A stretch of DNA of 64,000 nt, taken from NCBI GenBank assembly GCA_947846985.1, contig CANTUZ010000025.1:16490100-16554099 (forward strand). The letters run 5' to 3'. A program made the position numbers and the translations under genes. Positions 32,002 to 43,727 of this stretch are shown here, one piece after another. Source of the DNA: Fratercula arctica. Its lineage: Eukaryota; Chordata; Aves; Charadriiformes; Alcidae. The stretch's first letter is position 1, and each line of letters begins with the position of its first letter. Under the pieces are notes generated by a model. It was not told where the DNA came from and searched no databases. It saw only the letters and a list, made by a program, of their open reading frames with translations.

Positions 32002-33560
32002 ATGGATAAACTGCTGCAAAAATATGATTGTGCCCCTTCCCAGGCTGGGAAGGAGTGGGCCCAAAAATTTTGGAAGGATGAAGAGAAAGTGGTGGAACGT
32101 ATTGAAGAGTGTCGGGCCTCACTAAAGCTCAAAGCGGGAAAAGGCAAGGGTGTGATCTGTGCGGTGTTAGGCGCCTGTTTATCTTGTGCACAACAAGAAG
32201 CTAGGGAAACCCCTGCTCCTAATCTGATCTCAGCCGTAGAATATGCAACTCTGAAATCGGAAAATGAGGTGCTGAAGTCATCATTAGCTTTTCAGAAGGA
32301 GACAGGAGAAAAACTAAGAACTCAAGTTGATAAGCTTGTGAGTGACAATGAATGTTTAGGAAACCAGAATGCTCGACTTGGGAGTGAAAATCTCCAACTT
32401 AAAATGTTATTGGAAAGGGTGACTGGGCTCTTAGATAAAATGCAGCCCTCGACCCAGGTCCAACAAATTCATAAGTTAATGTGTTATCCAAATTCCGGAA
32501 CCCAGACCAGAGATTTTTGGTCTAATAGAGAGGATGAGGAAGAAGATGAGGCAGAAAGGACTTTTACTTTGAAATCCCAAGTTTTTCCTTTACGTCCTCT
32601 GATTAAAACTGAAACTGCAGTTGATGATGATGATGAAGTCCATCCCACTGTGCGTACTGTTCCGTAGACACCAACAGAGTTAGCGAAAATAAGGGAGAAA
32701 TATTCGAGGCGTCCAGAAGAATCAGCTGTTGAGTATGTGTGGCGAGTTTCTTCTGAAGGGGGAGACAGAATCATGTTGAGTGAGGAAGAAGCAGGAGACT
32801 TTTGGGGACCAGGAGTTTTTTTAACTACTATGCCCAGGGATCATAATTATTCCCTAACTGCTCGAGCAGCCTATTGGGCAGGTGGTATGGACCCGTGAGA
32901 GAGGGGGGAGCCATTAGAGATTAGAGCTACAGGCTACTCTGATCTGTTTGCGGCAATACAGAAAGCAGCTTGTCTGCAAGCCATGTATGACAGAGAGGAA
33001 TTTCAGAAATCCCTGATGTCAGTCCCTATCGACCCCGATTGATTAGCCCCTCTCATCCGTGGTCTTCCTGATTGCCTGAAACCATTCGTTGTCCGCACTC
33101 AAGATCACATATGAGATGCGCGGGGTAATCATAGGCAGAGTCAGCGTTACTACGTGCCCACCTGGAATGAATACGTATAGGAAATAGACCAATACGGGCG
33201 CCGAATGGGCTGGGCCAGCCTAACTAGTGAAAAATCCTCCGAACACCCCTGGAAAGGTTCACCAAGTCCAAACTCACGCTCAAAACCCTAAATCGGAGGG
33301 AAGGTTTAAGCCTGATAAGGACCGGAATGAGTTGTGGCATTAAGCCCTACAATTAGGGGTACCCCGACAATTCTTGCACGGTGTCCCTACGGGAGATCTC
33401 TGTACGCTGGTCCAATCTCTCACTAGAAAGAATAATTCGGCTGGGGAGAAAAGTCTAACCAGAGCATCCCCAAGTCATGAGAAAATTGTGCCTTCTGCAC
33501 TGGAGCGTAACTTGATTGATTTGTCAGAGTCCCAGTCAAAAAACTCCTGTCCCCAGGGAG
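32002..33560 (+). pseudogene. ERV-D ENS-1/ERNI-like Gag (degraded)
   Basis: Frame from ATG 32002 to TAG 32665-32667. It has a small helical N-terminus (MDKLLQKYDCAPSQAGKEW), then a long coiled coil at residues about 90-155 with heptads (LKSENEVLKSSLAFQKE, LGSENLQLKMLLERV), and an acidic stretch (REDEEEDEAE). Similarity continues after the stop through a capsid-like region (YVWRVSSEGGDR, TARAAYWAGG) and KAACLQAMYD to LIRGLPD near 33070, with further stops (near 32898, 33041). Then it decays until 33560. The coiled-coil architecture directly behind a LTR resembles the avian ENS-1/ERNI retrotransposon product, a regulator in early embryos. That assignment is from memory of the family, not a search. 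Confidence 0.7.
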
Positions 33561-33564
33561 GGCA

Positions 33565-33726
33565 GTGAGCCACCCTGTCTGGCAGGTACTAGCAATTCAA
33601 TGGCTCCCTCATAAAGACTCTGAACCTGTTATTGCCATTCCGGTTGGACCCCGAAAGATGTTAGTAAACTTTATTATTGATACCAGAGCCCAAATGTCTG
33701 CAGTCACTAATGAAACAGCACAACTT
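33565..33726 (+). pseudogene. ERV-D protease N-terminal part, cut by CR1
   Basis: Aspartic protease fragment with LVNFIIDTRAQMSAVT near 33661-33708. The invariant glycine of the D-T-G active site is replaced by arginine (aga). The fragment ends at 33726, where the inverted CR1 copy 2 is inserted. The remaining protease and RT reappear at 38285. Confidence 0.85.
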
Positions 33727-33794
33727 AGAATCATAGGGTTGGAAGGGACCTCTGGAGATCATCTAGTCCAACCCCCCTGCCACAGCAGGGTCAC

Positions 33795-36694
33795 CTAGAG
33801 CAGGTTGCACAGGAACGCGTCCAGGCGGGTTTTGAATGTCTCCAGAGACGGAGACTCCACCACCTCTCTGGGCAGCCTGTTCCAGTGCTCTGCCACCCTC
33901 AAAGTAAAGAAGGTCCTCCTCATGTTTAGGTGGAACTTCTTGTGCTCAAGTTTGTGCCCATTGCCTCTTGTCCTGTGGCCGGGCACCACTGAAAAGAGCC
34001 TGGTCCCATCCTCGTGACATCTATAAGCATTAATATGATCCCCCCTCAGTCGTCTTTTTTCCAGTCTGAAGAGACCCAAATCCCTCAGCCTTTCTTCATA
34101 AGAGAGGTGTTCCAGTCCCCTAAACATCTTGGTAGCTCTCTGCTGCACCCTCTCCAGCAGTTCCCTGCCCTTCTTGAACCGGGGAGCCCAGAACTGGACA
34201 CAGGACTCCAGATGCGGCCTCACCAGGGCAGAGTAGAGGGGGAGGATGACCTCCCTTGACCTGCTGGCCACACTCTTCTTGATGCACCCCAGGATGCCAT
34301 TGGCCTTCCTGGCCACAAAGGCACATTGCTGACTCATGGTCATCCTATTGTCCACCAGGACTCCCAGGTCTCTTTCCACAGAGCTGCTCTCCAGCAGGTC
34401 AGCCCCCAACCTGTACTGGTGCATGGGGTTGTTCCTCCCCAGGTGCAGCACCCTACACTTGCCCTTGTTGAATTTCATAAGGTTTCTCTCCACCCAACTC
34501 TCCAGCCTGTCCAGGTCTCTCTGTATGGCGGCACAGCCTTCTGGTGTGTCAGCCACCCCTCCCAGCTTTGTGTCATCAGCAAACTTGCTGAGGGTGCACT
34601 CTATCCCCTCATCCAGGTCGTTGATGAATATATTGAAGAGGACTAGACCCAGTACTGACCCCTGGGGAACACCACTCGTCACTGACCTCCAACTAGACTC
34701 TGTGCCCCTAATCATGACCCTCTGAGCTCTGTCTTTCAACAGTTTTCAATCCACCTTACTGTCCTTTCATCTAGCCCACTCTTCCTAAGCTTCCCTATGA
34801 GGATGCTGTGGGAGACCGTGTTGAACGCCTTGCTGAAGTCAAGGTAGACCACATCTACCGCCCTCCCCTCATCTCTCCATCCAGTCATGCCATCATAGAA
34901 GGCTATCATCAGATTAGTCAGACATGATTTCCCCTTGGTGAATCCATGCTGAGTACTTCTGATAGCTTTCTTTTCCTCCACATGCCTTGAGATGATGCCC
35001 AGAATGAGCTGTTCCATCATCTTTCCAGGGATGGAGGTGAGGCTGACCGGCCTGTAGTTCCCCGGCTCCTCCTTCTTGCCTTTTTTGAAGACTGGAGTGA
35101 CATTGGCCTTCCTCCAGGCCTCAGACACCTCGCCTGTTCTCCAGGACCTTTCAAAGATGATGGAGAGCGGCCCAGCAATGACTTCTGCCAGCTCCCTCAG
35201 CACTCTCGGGTGCATCCCATCGGGACTGATGGACTTGTGGATATCTAAATGATCTAATTGATCCCTCACTCGCTCCTCCTCAACCCAAGGGAAGTCGTCT
35301 TCTTTCCCTGTTACTTTATTCAATGCCTGGGACTCCTGAGGGCTGGGCCGAGCAGTAAAGACCAAAGCAAAGAAGGCATTCAGTAACTCCGCCTTCTCCG
35401 CATCCTCCGTCACCATGACTCCTGTCTCATTCAACAGTGGGCCCACATCTTCTCTGGTCTTCCTTTTGCTTCCAATATACTTGTAGAAGCCCTTCCTGTT
35501 GAGCTTGACATCCCTTGCCAGGTTTAATTCCAAGGAGGCCTTGGCTTTCCTTGTTTCATCCCTGCACGCTCTGGCGGCATTCTTGTAATCCTCCCAAGGG
35601 GTCAGTCCCTTCTTCCACTTATTGTAAACTTCCTTCTTCCACTTGAGCTTTTTCTGAAGCTCCCTGCTCAACCATGCAGGTCTCCCGCGTCCCTTGCCTG
35701 ATTTCTTTCTCTTAGGGATGCACCAATCCTGAGCTTGGAGGAAGTGATATTTGAATATCAACCAGCTTTCTTGAGCCCCTTTGCCTTCCAAAGCCCTAGC
35801 CCACAGGATCTCTCCAAGCAGTTTCTTGAAGAGGTCAAAGTTAGCCCTCCTGAAGTCCAAGGTTGCAATCCTACTTGTTGTTTTGTGCATACTACCCATG
35901 ATCCTGAACTCTGTCTTCTCATGATCACTACAACCTAGGGTGCCCCCAACCTTAATGTCCTCCACCAGTCCCTCTGTGTTTGTCAGTACCAGGTCCAGTA
36001 GTACACCTCTCCTTGTTGGCTCCTGTACCACCTGTGTCAAAAAGTTGTCGTCAATGCACTGGAGGAGCCTCCTGGACTGCCCATGCCTGGCTGTGTGGTC
36101 TTCCCAGCAGATATCAGGGTGATTGAAGTCCCCCATGAGAACCAAGGCCTGTGATTGCGAGGCTACCTTCAGTTGTCTGTAAAAAGCCTCATCAGTTTCC
36201 CCATCCTGATCACGTGGCCTGTAATAAACACCCACAACAGTGTCCCTCATATTTTCCTGTCCCTTAATCCTCACCCATAAACTCTCGACCCGCTCTTCAT
36301 CCGCCCCTAGTGAGAGCTCAATGCATTCCAAATGCTCTCTCACATAGAGTGCAATTCCACCACCACGCCTTGCTGGTCTGTCTTTCCTGAAAAGGACATA
36401 GCCATCCATGACAGCATTCCAATCATGCGAGTTGTCCCACCACGTCTCAGTAATTGCAATGAGATCGTGGCCCCGCAACCGCACACAGACCTCCAGCTCT
36501 TCCTGCTTATTCCCCATGCTGCATGCATTGGTGTATAAGCATTTCAGAGAGGGAGTTGTGTGTGTAGTTTTGACCCTTGAGATGTGGTGTGCCTTCTGGC
36601 TTTCAGAAATACTGGCACACTGGCCCACAAGCGCTGAGCAACTACGCCCTGGCACCTCACTGGCAAGCCCAGTACTGTCCCCACCCCCCTTCAA
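33795..36694 (-). pseudogene. CR1 copy 2 ORF2 (endonuclease + reverse transcriptase), one frameshift
   Basis: Starts at 36694 and reads 652 codons through the endonuclease ([37 protein letters not shown]) and the RT fingers to WIENC and a stop at 34736. Here one base is missing relative to copy 1 (aactgttg versus aactggttg). The remaining 314 codons (34739-33795) hold [10 protein letters not shown], the catalytic FADDTK and the C-terminal domain. The N-terminal junction that is deleted in copy 1 is intact here (CIELSLGADEER). The Ile/Asp at GPD is changed to SPD near 35225. Confidence 0.93.
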
Positions 36695-36696
36695 AT

Positions 36697-37818
36697 CTAG
36701 TTTAAAGCCCGCTCAATGAGCCCTGATAACTCTTGTCCTAGAACCCTTTTTCCCCTGGAGGTCAAGGTATTCCTGCCTGTTACCAGCAGGCCAGGCATTT
36801 TGTGGATCAGGCCATGATCAAAGAACCCAAAGTCCTGCCGGCAGCACCAGGCTCGGAGCCAGGCATTGATCTGCTGGCTCCTCCTATTTACCCCCTCATC
36901 ATTCCCCGTAACTGGAGGGATAGAGGAGAACACAACTTGCGCTCCTGATCCTTTGACCAGGTGTCCCAGGGTCCTGAAATCTTTCTTCATTGCCCTTGGA
37001 CTTCTTTTTGCTACCTTGTCGCTGTCTACCTGAAAGATCAAAAGGAGGTAATAGTCTGAGGGCTGTACCAGGGAAGGAAGCATCCTCTTCACATCCTTGA
37101 CCCGGGCCCCAGGGAGGCAGCAGACCTCCCTACGTACCGGGTCTGGCCTGCATATTGGGCCTTCCGCTCCCTTCAGTAGTGAATCACCTATGACAAGGAC
37201 ACATCTTTTCTTCTTTACCGCAGAGGTTTTGATGCAGGGGGAGGTCTGAATAGACCTCGCTGACACCTCCAAGGTAGGAGAAATATTGCACTCGTCATCA
37301 TCCAGGTTCCTCTGTAGAGCACTGTACCTGTTAAATAATGGCACCCGGGAAAATGGGGTAGTCACCGGGCAGTCTTAAGTGCAGCGCCTGTTGCACCGGG
37401 CAGGAACTTCCTGCCATTGCCCCCTGTCCTCCAGGTCACCACCTTCAGTTGAGGTGAGAGAGGATAGGGAGCTCTCTGTTGCAGGGGTTCTGTCTGCCTG
37501 CTTGGTTTCTGTTGTGGGATGCAGGATTCTACTCCAGGAATCTATCTCCCTCTCGCATTCCCTGATGCTCCTCAACCTACTTACCTCCTCCCTGAGCTCC
37601 ATCACTAATCAGAGGAGATCCTCTACCTGGGCACATCTCCCACAGGCATGCCCATCACTGCCATCCGACACTAGCATAAGAGCAGGGCACACCCTGCAGC
37701 CTGATGTCTATGTGGTAGCATGTTCACACAAGAGCTCGAGCTCCATCTGAGGGGCAGCATCAGACCTGGTGGTTGTGGAGCTCATGGATGCCACAGTCTT
37801 CTTGCAAGTAGTTACCAT
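36697..37818 (-). pseudogene. CR1 copy 2 ORF1
   Basis: Equivalent of copy 1 ORF1. The C-terminal esterase-like part (37365-36697) keeps VIGDSLLKGAEG. The central part (37605-37375) runs in one frame across the site where copy 1 has the GATA duplication. Breaks are a stop near 37375 after CNRRCT and a frameshift after CEHATT near 37708. The N-terminal ATG equivalent is at 37818 (MVTTCKKTVASM). The ORF2 start lies three bases beyond the ORF1 stop, as in copy 1. Confidence 0.87.
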
Positions 37819-38284
37819 CGCTACCTGGCCAGGTTGGCAGTCTTTCAGCTCTATCCTGCATGAACTGCTGTGCAGACCGCTGTGATTGGACTGGTGTGTC
37901 ACACCCTGTTTGGCCACCCTCTTCTCCAGCCCAGGAAGTACACCCTCGTCGTGGTGCTCTCAGGTGGTTCCATGGGTCACACCCAGGGAATGCCCACTCA
38001 CTGCTCATTTGCTCAGTGCACAGTGACCTGGTCACTGTTCTCCTGAAGGGCTTCTTTTATGAGGGGGGAGAGTGGTCCCACCCCCTGCTCGTTCACACCT
38101 GCCGCCAGGGGTGGTGGCTCCGCCCTTGGCTCCTCAGCTGCCCCTGCCCCCCAGAAGTGCCGGGTACTGGCTCAGGCTGGCCGCTTTTCCTGGCTTTAAA
38201 AAGCCTCAAAAACAAGTCCCTGGCTGACCCTTCTTTGCCCTGATTCCCTTCCCCAGTACAGACTTACCTGCACTGGAGCTGGTC

Positions 38285-38840
38285 TCCTTGGCGAGGAGTA
38301 TAAATCCCACCAGGCACAGAGTCAACTTCACAGGAATTGACGGTGTGGTAAAAACATGCCCCACCACAAAAATTAATCTCTGGTTGCCAGGGGAACAGCA
38401 ACTGACCAGGACAGAAGTGTTGGTGGGTGCCTCGCGTAATAACCTCCTACCATTTGACGTGCTGCATGGGCGAATGTGGAAATTCCCAGATGGAACTGTG
38501 TGGAGTTTTGCAGGACGCGAAAAAGGATTAGACACAGCGAAACTGAGTCTATTGTAAACTTCCATACCTTTACCTCCCTCTAAAATCACCAATATTCGGC
38601 AATATCCACTGCCTGCAGCTGCACTTGCAGGAGCAGACGGGGTAGTATTAGAATTGGAAAAAAGAGGCATCATTAAAAGGACTCATTCACCTTATAATTC
38701 ACCAGTGTGGCCAGTAAAGAAACCAACTGGGCAATGGCGTTTCACAGTAGATTACCAAAAGTTAAACGCCAATACTGCACCCCTGACCGCTACAGTTCCA
38801 AACATCGCGGAAATTGTGACAATGATACAAGTAAATCATA
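38285..38840 (+). pseudogene. ERV-D protease C-terminus and N-terminal RT (after CR1)
   Basis: Continues ERV-D beyond CR1 copy 2: protease C-terminal part with FDVLHGRMWKFPDGTVWSF (about 38452-38510; compare FDVLANKVWRLPDGTVWNF in ERV-A). A stop lies near 38555, followed by SKITNIRQYPLPAAA and the RT entry HSPYNSPVWPVKKPTGQWRF (about 38686). Similarity ends near 38840, before the RT catalytic site; the rest of ERV-D pol, any env and the 3' LTR are absent. Confidence 0.87.
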
Positions 38841-40077
38841 TGGGATTTGTTGTATGAACTTGGATGGGTCTTCAAATGAACAGATCATGTTCAGTCAGAA
38901 AATAATTCCAACAAAAAATGTAAGTAATCCAGGTACATTCTAAATATAAACCAAAACAGTAGTTTTGTACGGGTGATGAGTTTAAATTTACAAAAAGAAA
39001 AAAGTTTATAATAAACAGAACCTCTTCTTCCCTTTACCTCCCTATTCTTTGTCTACAAAATGATAATTTCAGCATAGCTTAGAATTCAATGAACAGGGGG
39101 TTTTTATTTACTTTTTTTTTAATAAGTTTCCTCTTCTCCAATTAATAAAACTACACAGAAACATTAAGGCTGTTTTTGCTTCTTCATTTATGCAACAGCA
39201 TCAAATTTAGACAAAAAAAAAATCCTTAATGGTGATAACAAGAAAAGTTAAAGACCATAACATAATTTCTTTGGGCTTTGAAATAACAGTAGTATTTGTT
39301 TCTTAATAATCTCATTATTATTTTTTTTCCCTAAGGCATATATCTTGACAGTATTGAGGCATCTTACAAAAGATATTTTCCTGTTTCTTAAATTAAATCC
39401 TATTTGGGACCCAAATTAATAATACATGCTTGAAAATATACCAGAAAAAAAAAAGGAGTCAGAAGCTTTTCTCTTAACAACTCCTAGCAGAAGTGGAAGA
39501 AAGGGCAGCACAAGTAGTCTAAGAGCATTATGTGGCGTGCTCTGCTCATCCCTTATTTTGAAAACACAAATGAAAGAACAAAAATTTAAAAGAACATTGA
39601 AGTTGCAAGTCAAACACTCCAAAGACAAAGTCAGAATTTAGAATGCCACTAGAAGCACAGTTTAGTCACCCAGTATGTATCCGTCATGATCTAAGGATAC
39701 AGAAACAAGACGACAAACATTACGAGTGGATGCTGGGGAAGACATGGAGGTAGGTTACACACAGTGAGCCTTCCCACATGAGCTTAGTCAGAAATTCTGT
39801 TTCAAAGTTTGGAGGGTGCTAGAATACACTGAACAGACACATCCCTGCTTTCATCAGCTGTCTCACAATCATCTGAATGATCCTAGTCCACCCGCGTCCA
39901 TCCTGGCTCTTCCTTAACCCTGACTGCTTATCCCAAACACTTATGAACTAATCAATCACAGGCTTCACTTCTTTCGCATAAGCCATGCCCAGCCTAACCT
40001 CCTTTCCCAAGTCTTTCCTTCCAGACAGGTTCTAGTTCTCGCTTTCCCAGTATAGCGCCCACTTATGTTTTCCCCTC
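38841..40077. other. AT-rich stretch without recognisable gene
   Basis: Low-GC DNA with short poly(A)/poly(T) runs. A 71-codon frame at 39426-39641 has no recognisable motif. It begins where ERV-D similarity stops and ends at the ERV-C LTR. Confidence 0.6.
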
Positions 40078-40577
40078 TGTGTGAGCCGATGCAGGCAGGA
40101 CGCAGGAACAACCACAAACCATGGATGGAAAGCAAAGAACAAATTTAATATCGATACCTCACAGACCAGGGAATCTCCAAAGCAACACCCGGGCAGAGGC
40201 ACGCAAGCAGGGACCACGGGCACCGCAGCACGAGAGAGAGTTCTTGTTAGCAAGAGTCCTTGGCAGCGAGAGAGTTCTTGTTAGCAAGAGCGTGCACGGA
40301 TTCCCTGTTCTTGCTGGTATTTAAAAGGGTTCAAACAGGCATAGTTTTCCCACTGTGCTTTGATCTTCTTCCACAACAGGCCAGGATTCTCAAGCAGCTA
40401 GATAAGGTGTCCCTGAGTCCATAGCAGACTTATGTTATCTAAGTGCAAGTGTTTTTCTTGCAAGCACCCGAGCCTGAATAACAATTAGTGTGATATATGT
40501 GTTTTCCAGTACCCCAGGTGCGAGTCACTTGAGCGTATTTACAATCCTCCTTGCCGATCTTCCATTCCTTTCCCACA
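40078..40577 (-). mobile_element. ERV-C 3' LTR (antisense)
   Basis: 500 bp, tgtgtgagccgatgc to ctttcccaca, the same family and length as the solo LTR at 27150. On the minus strand a polypurine tract (gagcgagggggtggaa) immediately precedes it (plus 40578-40593), which makes it the 3' LTR of a minus-strand provirus. Confidence 0.88.
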
Positions 40578-40593
40578 TTCCACCCCCTCGCTC

Positions 40594-41300
40594 AAGAGAC
40601 TGCTTCTGCTGGGGTTCATTTAGTCTCGCGGGGTATAACACAGAGTAATTGACAAAGGCATGCAATAAACATATATATGGAAAAAGGGAAAAAAAAAAGA
40701 AAACCAAACATATCTCTACAATACTGCTTTGAATCAGGTGTCCTATTCCTCTTGCCAGGGGATTAAACCACTCAGCCAGGCAGCACTACCAGTAGTTTGG
40801 TTCATTTGGTGTGTTAAGTCCCAGAGAATGCTGAATGTCATGCTTTACACTGTCTGTTTCATCAGTTATGTTGAGGCAACACATGCCTTCACAGTCGAAG
40901 CGGCATTTCTGGTGTTGGGGGAGGAAATAGACTACCTTCAGTTGATATTGTAGTATTCATTGGCATACAGCCGTTACCTACTCAAAAAAGATAGCAATGA
41001 AAGACATTAATATCAAAAATCACTTAGTATAGTATCATTCTATAATACAGCTGCTGGGGTTGATGCACCACTGAAAACAAGTTATCTAAATATCTGCAGC
41101 TGTTGACCTTCCCTTAATATATAAAAGGCAAATGAGTTAGTTACAGTAGATGCTAAACAAATCCAAGTATTTACGTGTTGCTTTTGCAGAGATGTATCCA
41201 GGGTGTGTGCTTTTAGTACCAGACTATAAAGCACGGCGAGCCAACCTGTGATAGGGGAGGAATACAGGAGTGTCATCACTTTCCAGTAATACATACACTG
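40594..41300 (-). other. ERV-C 3' region without env
   Basis: About 700 bp between the polypurine tract and recognisable pol on the minus strand. No env motif and no ORF over 75 codons. Either heavily decayed or deleted coding sequence. Confidence 0.55.
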
Positions 41301-42235
41301 TTGCTCCAGCTCCTTCAGCCAATATTACCCCAGGTTTGATGACCTGATGCAGGGTAACTGCCCACACAGATTGGGGAGCTGTGGCTTGTGCTTTTTCGGA
41401 TTGGACTTCAATTTGATACTGGGCTCACAATACCAATAACACCGTTCCGATGCTATCTCCTCTAGATAAGGCAGAGGTACTTGTCGAGGACACCTGAAAT
41501 ACAAGAACTCGAGAATCTGATATTAACAAAGGATGTAAAGTAAGAGGAGAAGTTGGGTTATGATGTATAGGGGAACCTTGTAATGCCTTGGACCAAAATC
41601 CTACAGGTTCTTTCTGATTTTTCATCCTAGTCATCTGCCACAACCCCGAGACTATAGCGTCTGGAATTGTTACTTCTAATTCAAAAGGATATCCTCGCTT
41701 AGGAGTGTATAATTGTGCATGCTCAATCAAAGCATTTTTGCAGACATCAAAGGCTTCTTGTTGTTGCTTGGTCCCCTGCCAAACAACTTGCTTCCTAGTT
41801 AATTTCTGCAGAAGGCACATTAATGTCACCAAACGTGGGATAAAAGTTCTCCAATACCCTAAAAGTCCCCAAAAGGACTGTAACTGTTTTACTGTGATTG
41901 GTAAAAGAAATCACTAGACTGTTTGCTGTACCTGATTTGATATTTTTCTAATCTGTCCATGCCAAACTATTCCCCAAAATTGTACAGTAGCACTAGGGCC
42001 CTGTATTTTCTTTGGATTAATTGCCCAGCCTCGGTCCTGCAAATGCGCTTTCAGCAATTCAGCAGCTGCTTCACTTTCTTGTTGTGACTCTGCCATAATC
42101 AATAGATCATCAATAGAATGGTAAACAGTAACGGTACCCGACCATACTGCTAAATCAGCTGCTATCATTAGGTGGCAAATGGAAGGACTGTGTTTGTATC
42201 CCTGAGGCAATACTTGTAAAGTATATTGCTTTCGT
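41300..42235 (-). pseudogene. ERV-C RT (catalytic half) and connection/RNase H relic
   Basis: Minus strand: RT starts near 42210 with LPQGYKHSPSICH, followed by HSIDDLLI near 42110, where the first residue of the Y-x-D-D box is serine. Then the frame breaks at 41914. Downstream, a connection segment (FDVCKNALIEHAQ) and VGFWSKALQGSP near 41600 mark the ERVL-type RT/RNase H junction. Protease and the RT fingers are missing: gag is fused almost directly to mid-RT. No integrase is recognisable. Confidence 0.85.
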
Positions 42236-43603
42236 TGCCGGTGGAGGGGGGGGCCCAGAGTTGGTGGTGGGGCTGGGGCCGGTTGGCTTTTTTTGCATAA
42301 ACAACGCTAACTTTTGCCATCGGGGAAACATTTCTGATGATGTGAGCCCATCTATTTCTGATTGTGGGATAACAGCTTGTACAAAATCATTCCACTTTTG
42401 TTTCCTTGTCACCCGTGCTGTAACTTCTTTCTGTTTTGCTGACTTTCCTTTATTGACCACCCACACAGATGGTCCTGAAATCACAGCCCCAATTTCCCTC
42501 AAGGTATTTCCTAGGGCACCTACAGTACCCATAGCATTTGTCACTGCTGGTATAATCAAGGGATTTAGTGAGGCAGGCGCTCCTCTCAAAAACTGCATTT
42601 TGATACTTTTTGTCACTGCTACACTGTCCAGATTGCATTCTGTAACCAACACATGAGCCATCCCCATCTGCTGCACCAAATTGATACCTTTCTTGGTTGT
42701 ACACCAGTTTCCGAGGGACGACACTAATTCAACAAGTTCTGTATATGCTGTTAAAACTGCTGCACACAACCACTGATACAACACAGGTGCAATAATGTCC
42801 GGCCTGTCAGGACCTCTGACATTTTGCAGCTGAGCATATCCTTGTATCTGATCATGAATGGGTATAGGGCTTAATAAATCTTTTTCACTCTCTGATAAAT
42901 GGATAGATGCAGCTCCACTATCCCAAGCTCGCAAAATCTGTGCCAGTATGCCTTCCCCACTCTTTTGCTGATAGATCTCTAAAAATTCCCTTAACTCTTT
43001 CGGAGTGTCAGTACGTGCGATCTGCACTCCCCTGTCTGCTCGTTCCTGCTCCCCCCTCATTTGTATGAGGGGTTGTGCTTCCACCACCTCACTGCTTTTT
43101 AAGTCTGCATCAAATTCAAACTCAGTCTCAGAATCTGAGGGTTCACTCCAGATTTTTTCATCCCATTCCTCGGGATCCCATGACCATTTTGTGGTGAGAG
43201 CATGAACTTGGGAAATCGAAAGCTTACTTTTCCCATATTTCTCCCTTTGTTTATTAACGATATGTGCTACCAACCGGTCTACATTATCTTGGAGCTCATA
43301 GCACTGCTCTGCTTGAACAGCAATTACGTCTTGTGCGATCACCTTTGCATCCTGCAAACTCCTGTATTCCTTTTCCAATTCTCTCACTTTACTATGTAAT
43401 GCAACAACTTCACGGTCAAGAGCTCTAAGTCCGGTAGCTAACAGCCATCCCAATCTCCCCGCTAATTTGCAAGAAGAATATGATGCCACTTTCCATGGCA
43501 ACCCATGCATAGCCATTTCAATTGCCTGGGGGGTAATCACTGCCCCATCATCTATTTCAGGCCATGCCTCCATCGGAGCCAATTTAGCCAGGAAAGTAGC
43601 CAC
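42236..43603 (-). CDS. ERV-C Gag (ENS/ERVL-type), long intact frame
   Basis: Read from 43603 downward; the frame is open for 482 codons to 42155, the last ~27 being out-of-frame read-through into RT sequence. Features: N-terminal MATFLAKLAPMEAWPEIDD; a coiled coil at residues about 60-125 (VVALHSKVRELEKEYRSL, LQDNVDRLVAHIVNKQ); an acidic region (SEPSDSETEFEFDAD); a capsid-like part (LREFLEIYQQKSGEGILAQI, LRAWDSGAASIHL) that parallels ERV-B gag; and a proline-rich C-terminus (SGPPPPPATK). No CCHC knuckle. It lies about 105 bases behind the PBS. An uninterrupted gag in a provirus that has lost pro, half of RT, IN and env is notable. Confidence 0.8.
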
Positions 43604-43708
43604 GGGGGTCCAGTGCTCAGTACTGGGCTATCCCAGAATAGGGGGAGTCACTGTAGTGGCCTCCCCAGTCCCCAACTTTTTTAGCAGCCATGGCACGGGC
43701 ATTCCTAG

Positions 43709-43725
43709 TCCTGCTGACTATGCCA
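43709..43725 (-). promoter_or_regulatory. ERV-C primer binding site (tRNA-Ser-like)
   Basis: Minus-strand tggcatagtcagcagga, two bases from the LTR edge. It differs from the ERV-D PBS by one base and supports shared ancestry of ERV-C and ERV-D. Confidence 0.75.
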
Positions 43726-43727
43726 AA

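Larger units (their letters stand above)
33727..38284 (-). mobile_element. Near-complete CR1 LINE, copy 2 (antisense), inserted in ERV-D protease
   Basis: About 4.56 kb, very similar along its whole length to copy 1 (18957-23515) but inverted. The 3' end (agaatcatagggttgg at 33730) and the 5' end (tacctgcactggagct at about 38267) are both present. It splits ERV-D pro/pol: protease coding stops at 33726 and picks up again after 38284. Its lesions differ from those of copy 1 (a 1-bp deletion in ORF2, stops in ORF1). Confidence 0.93.
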
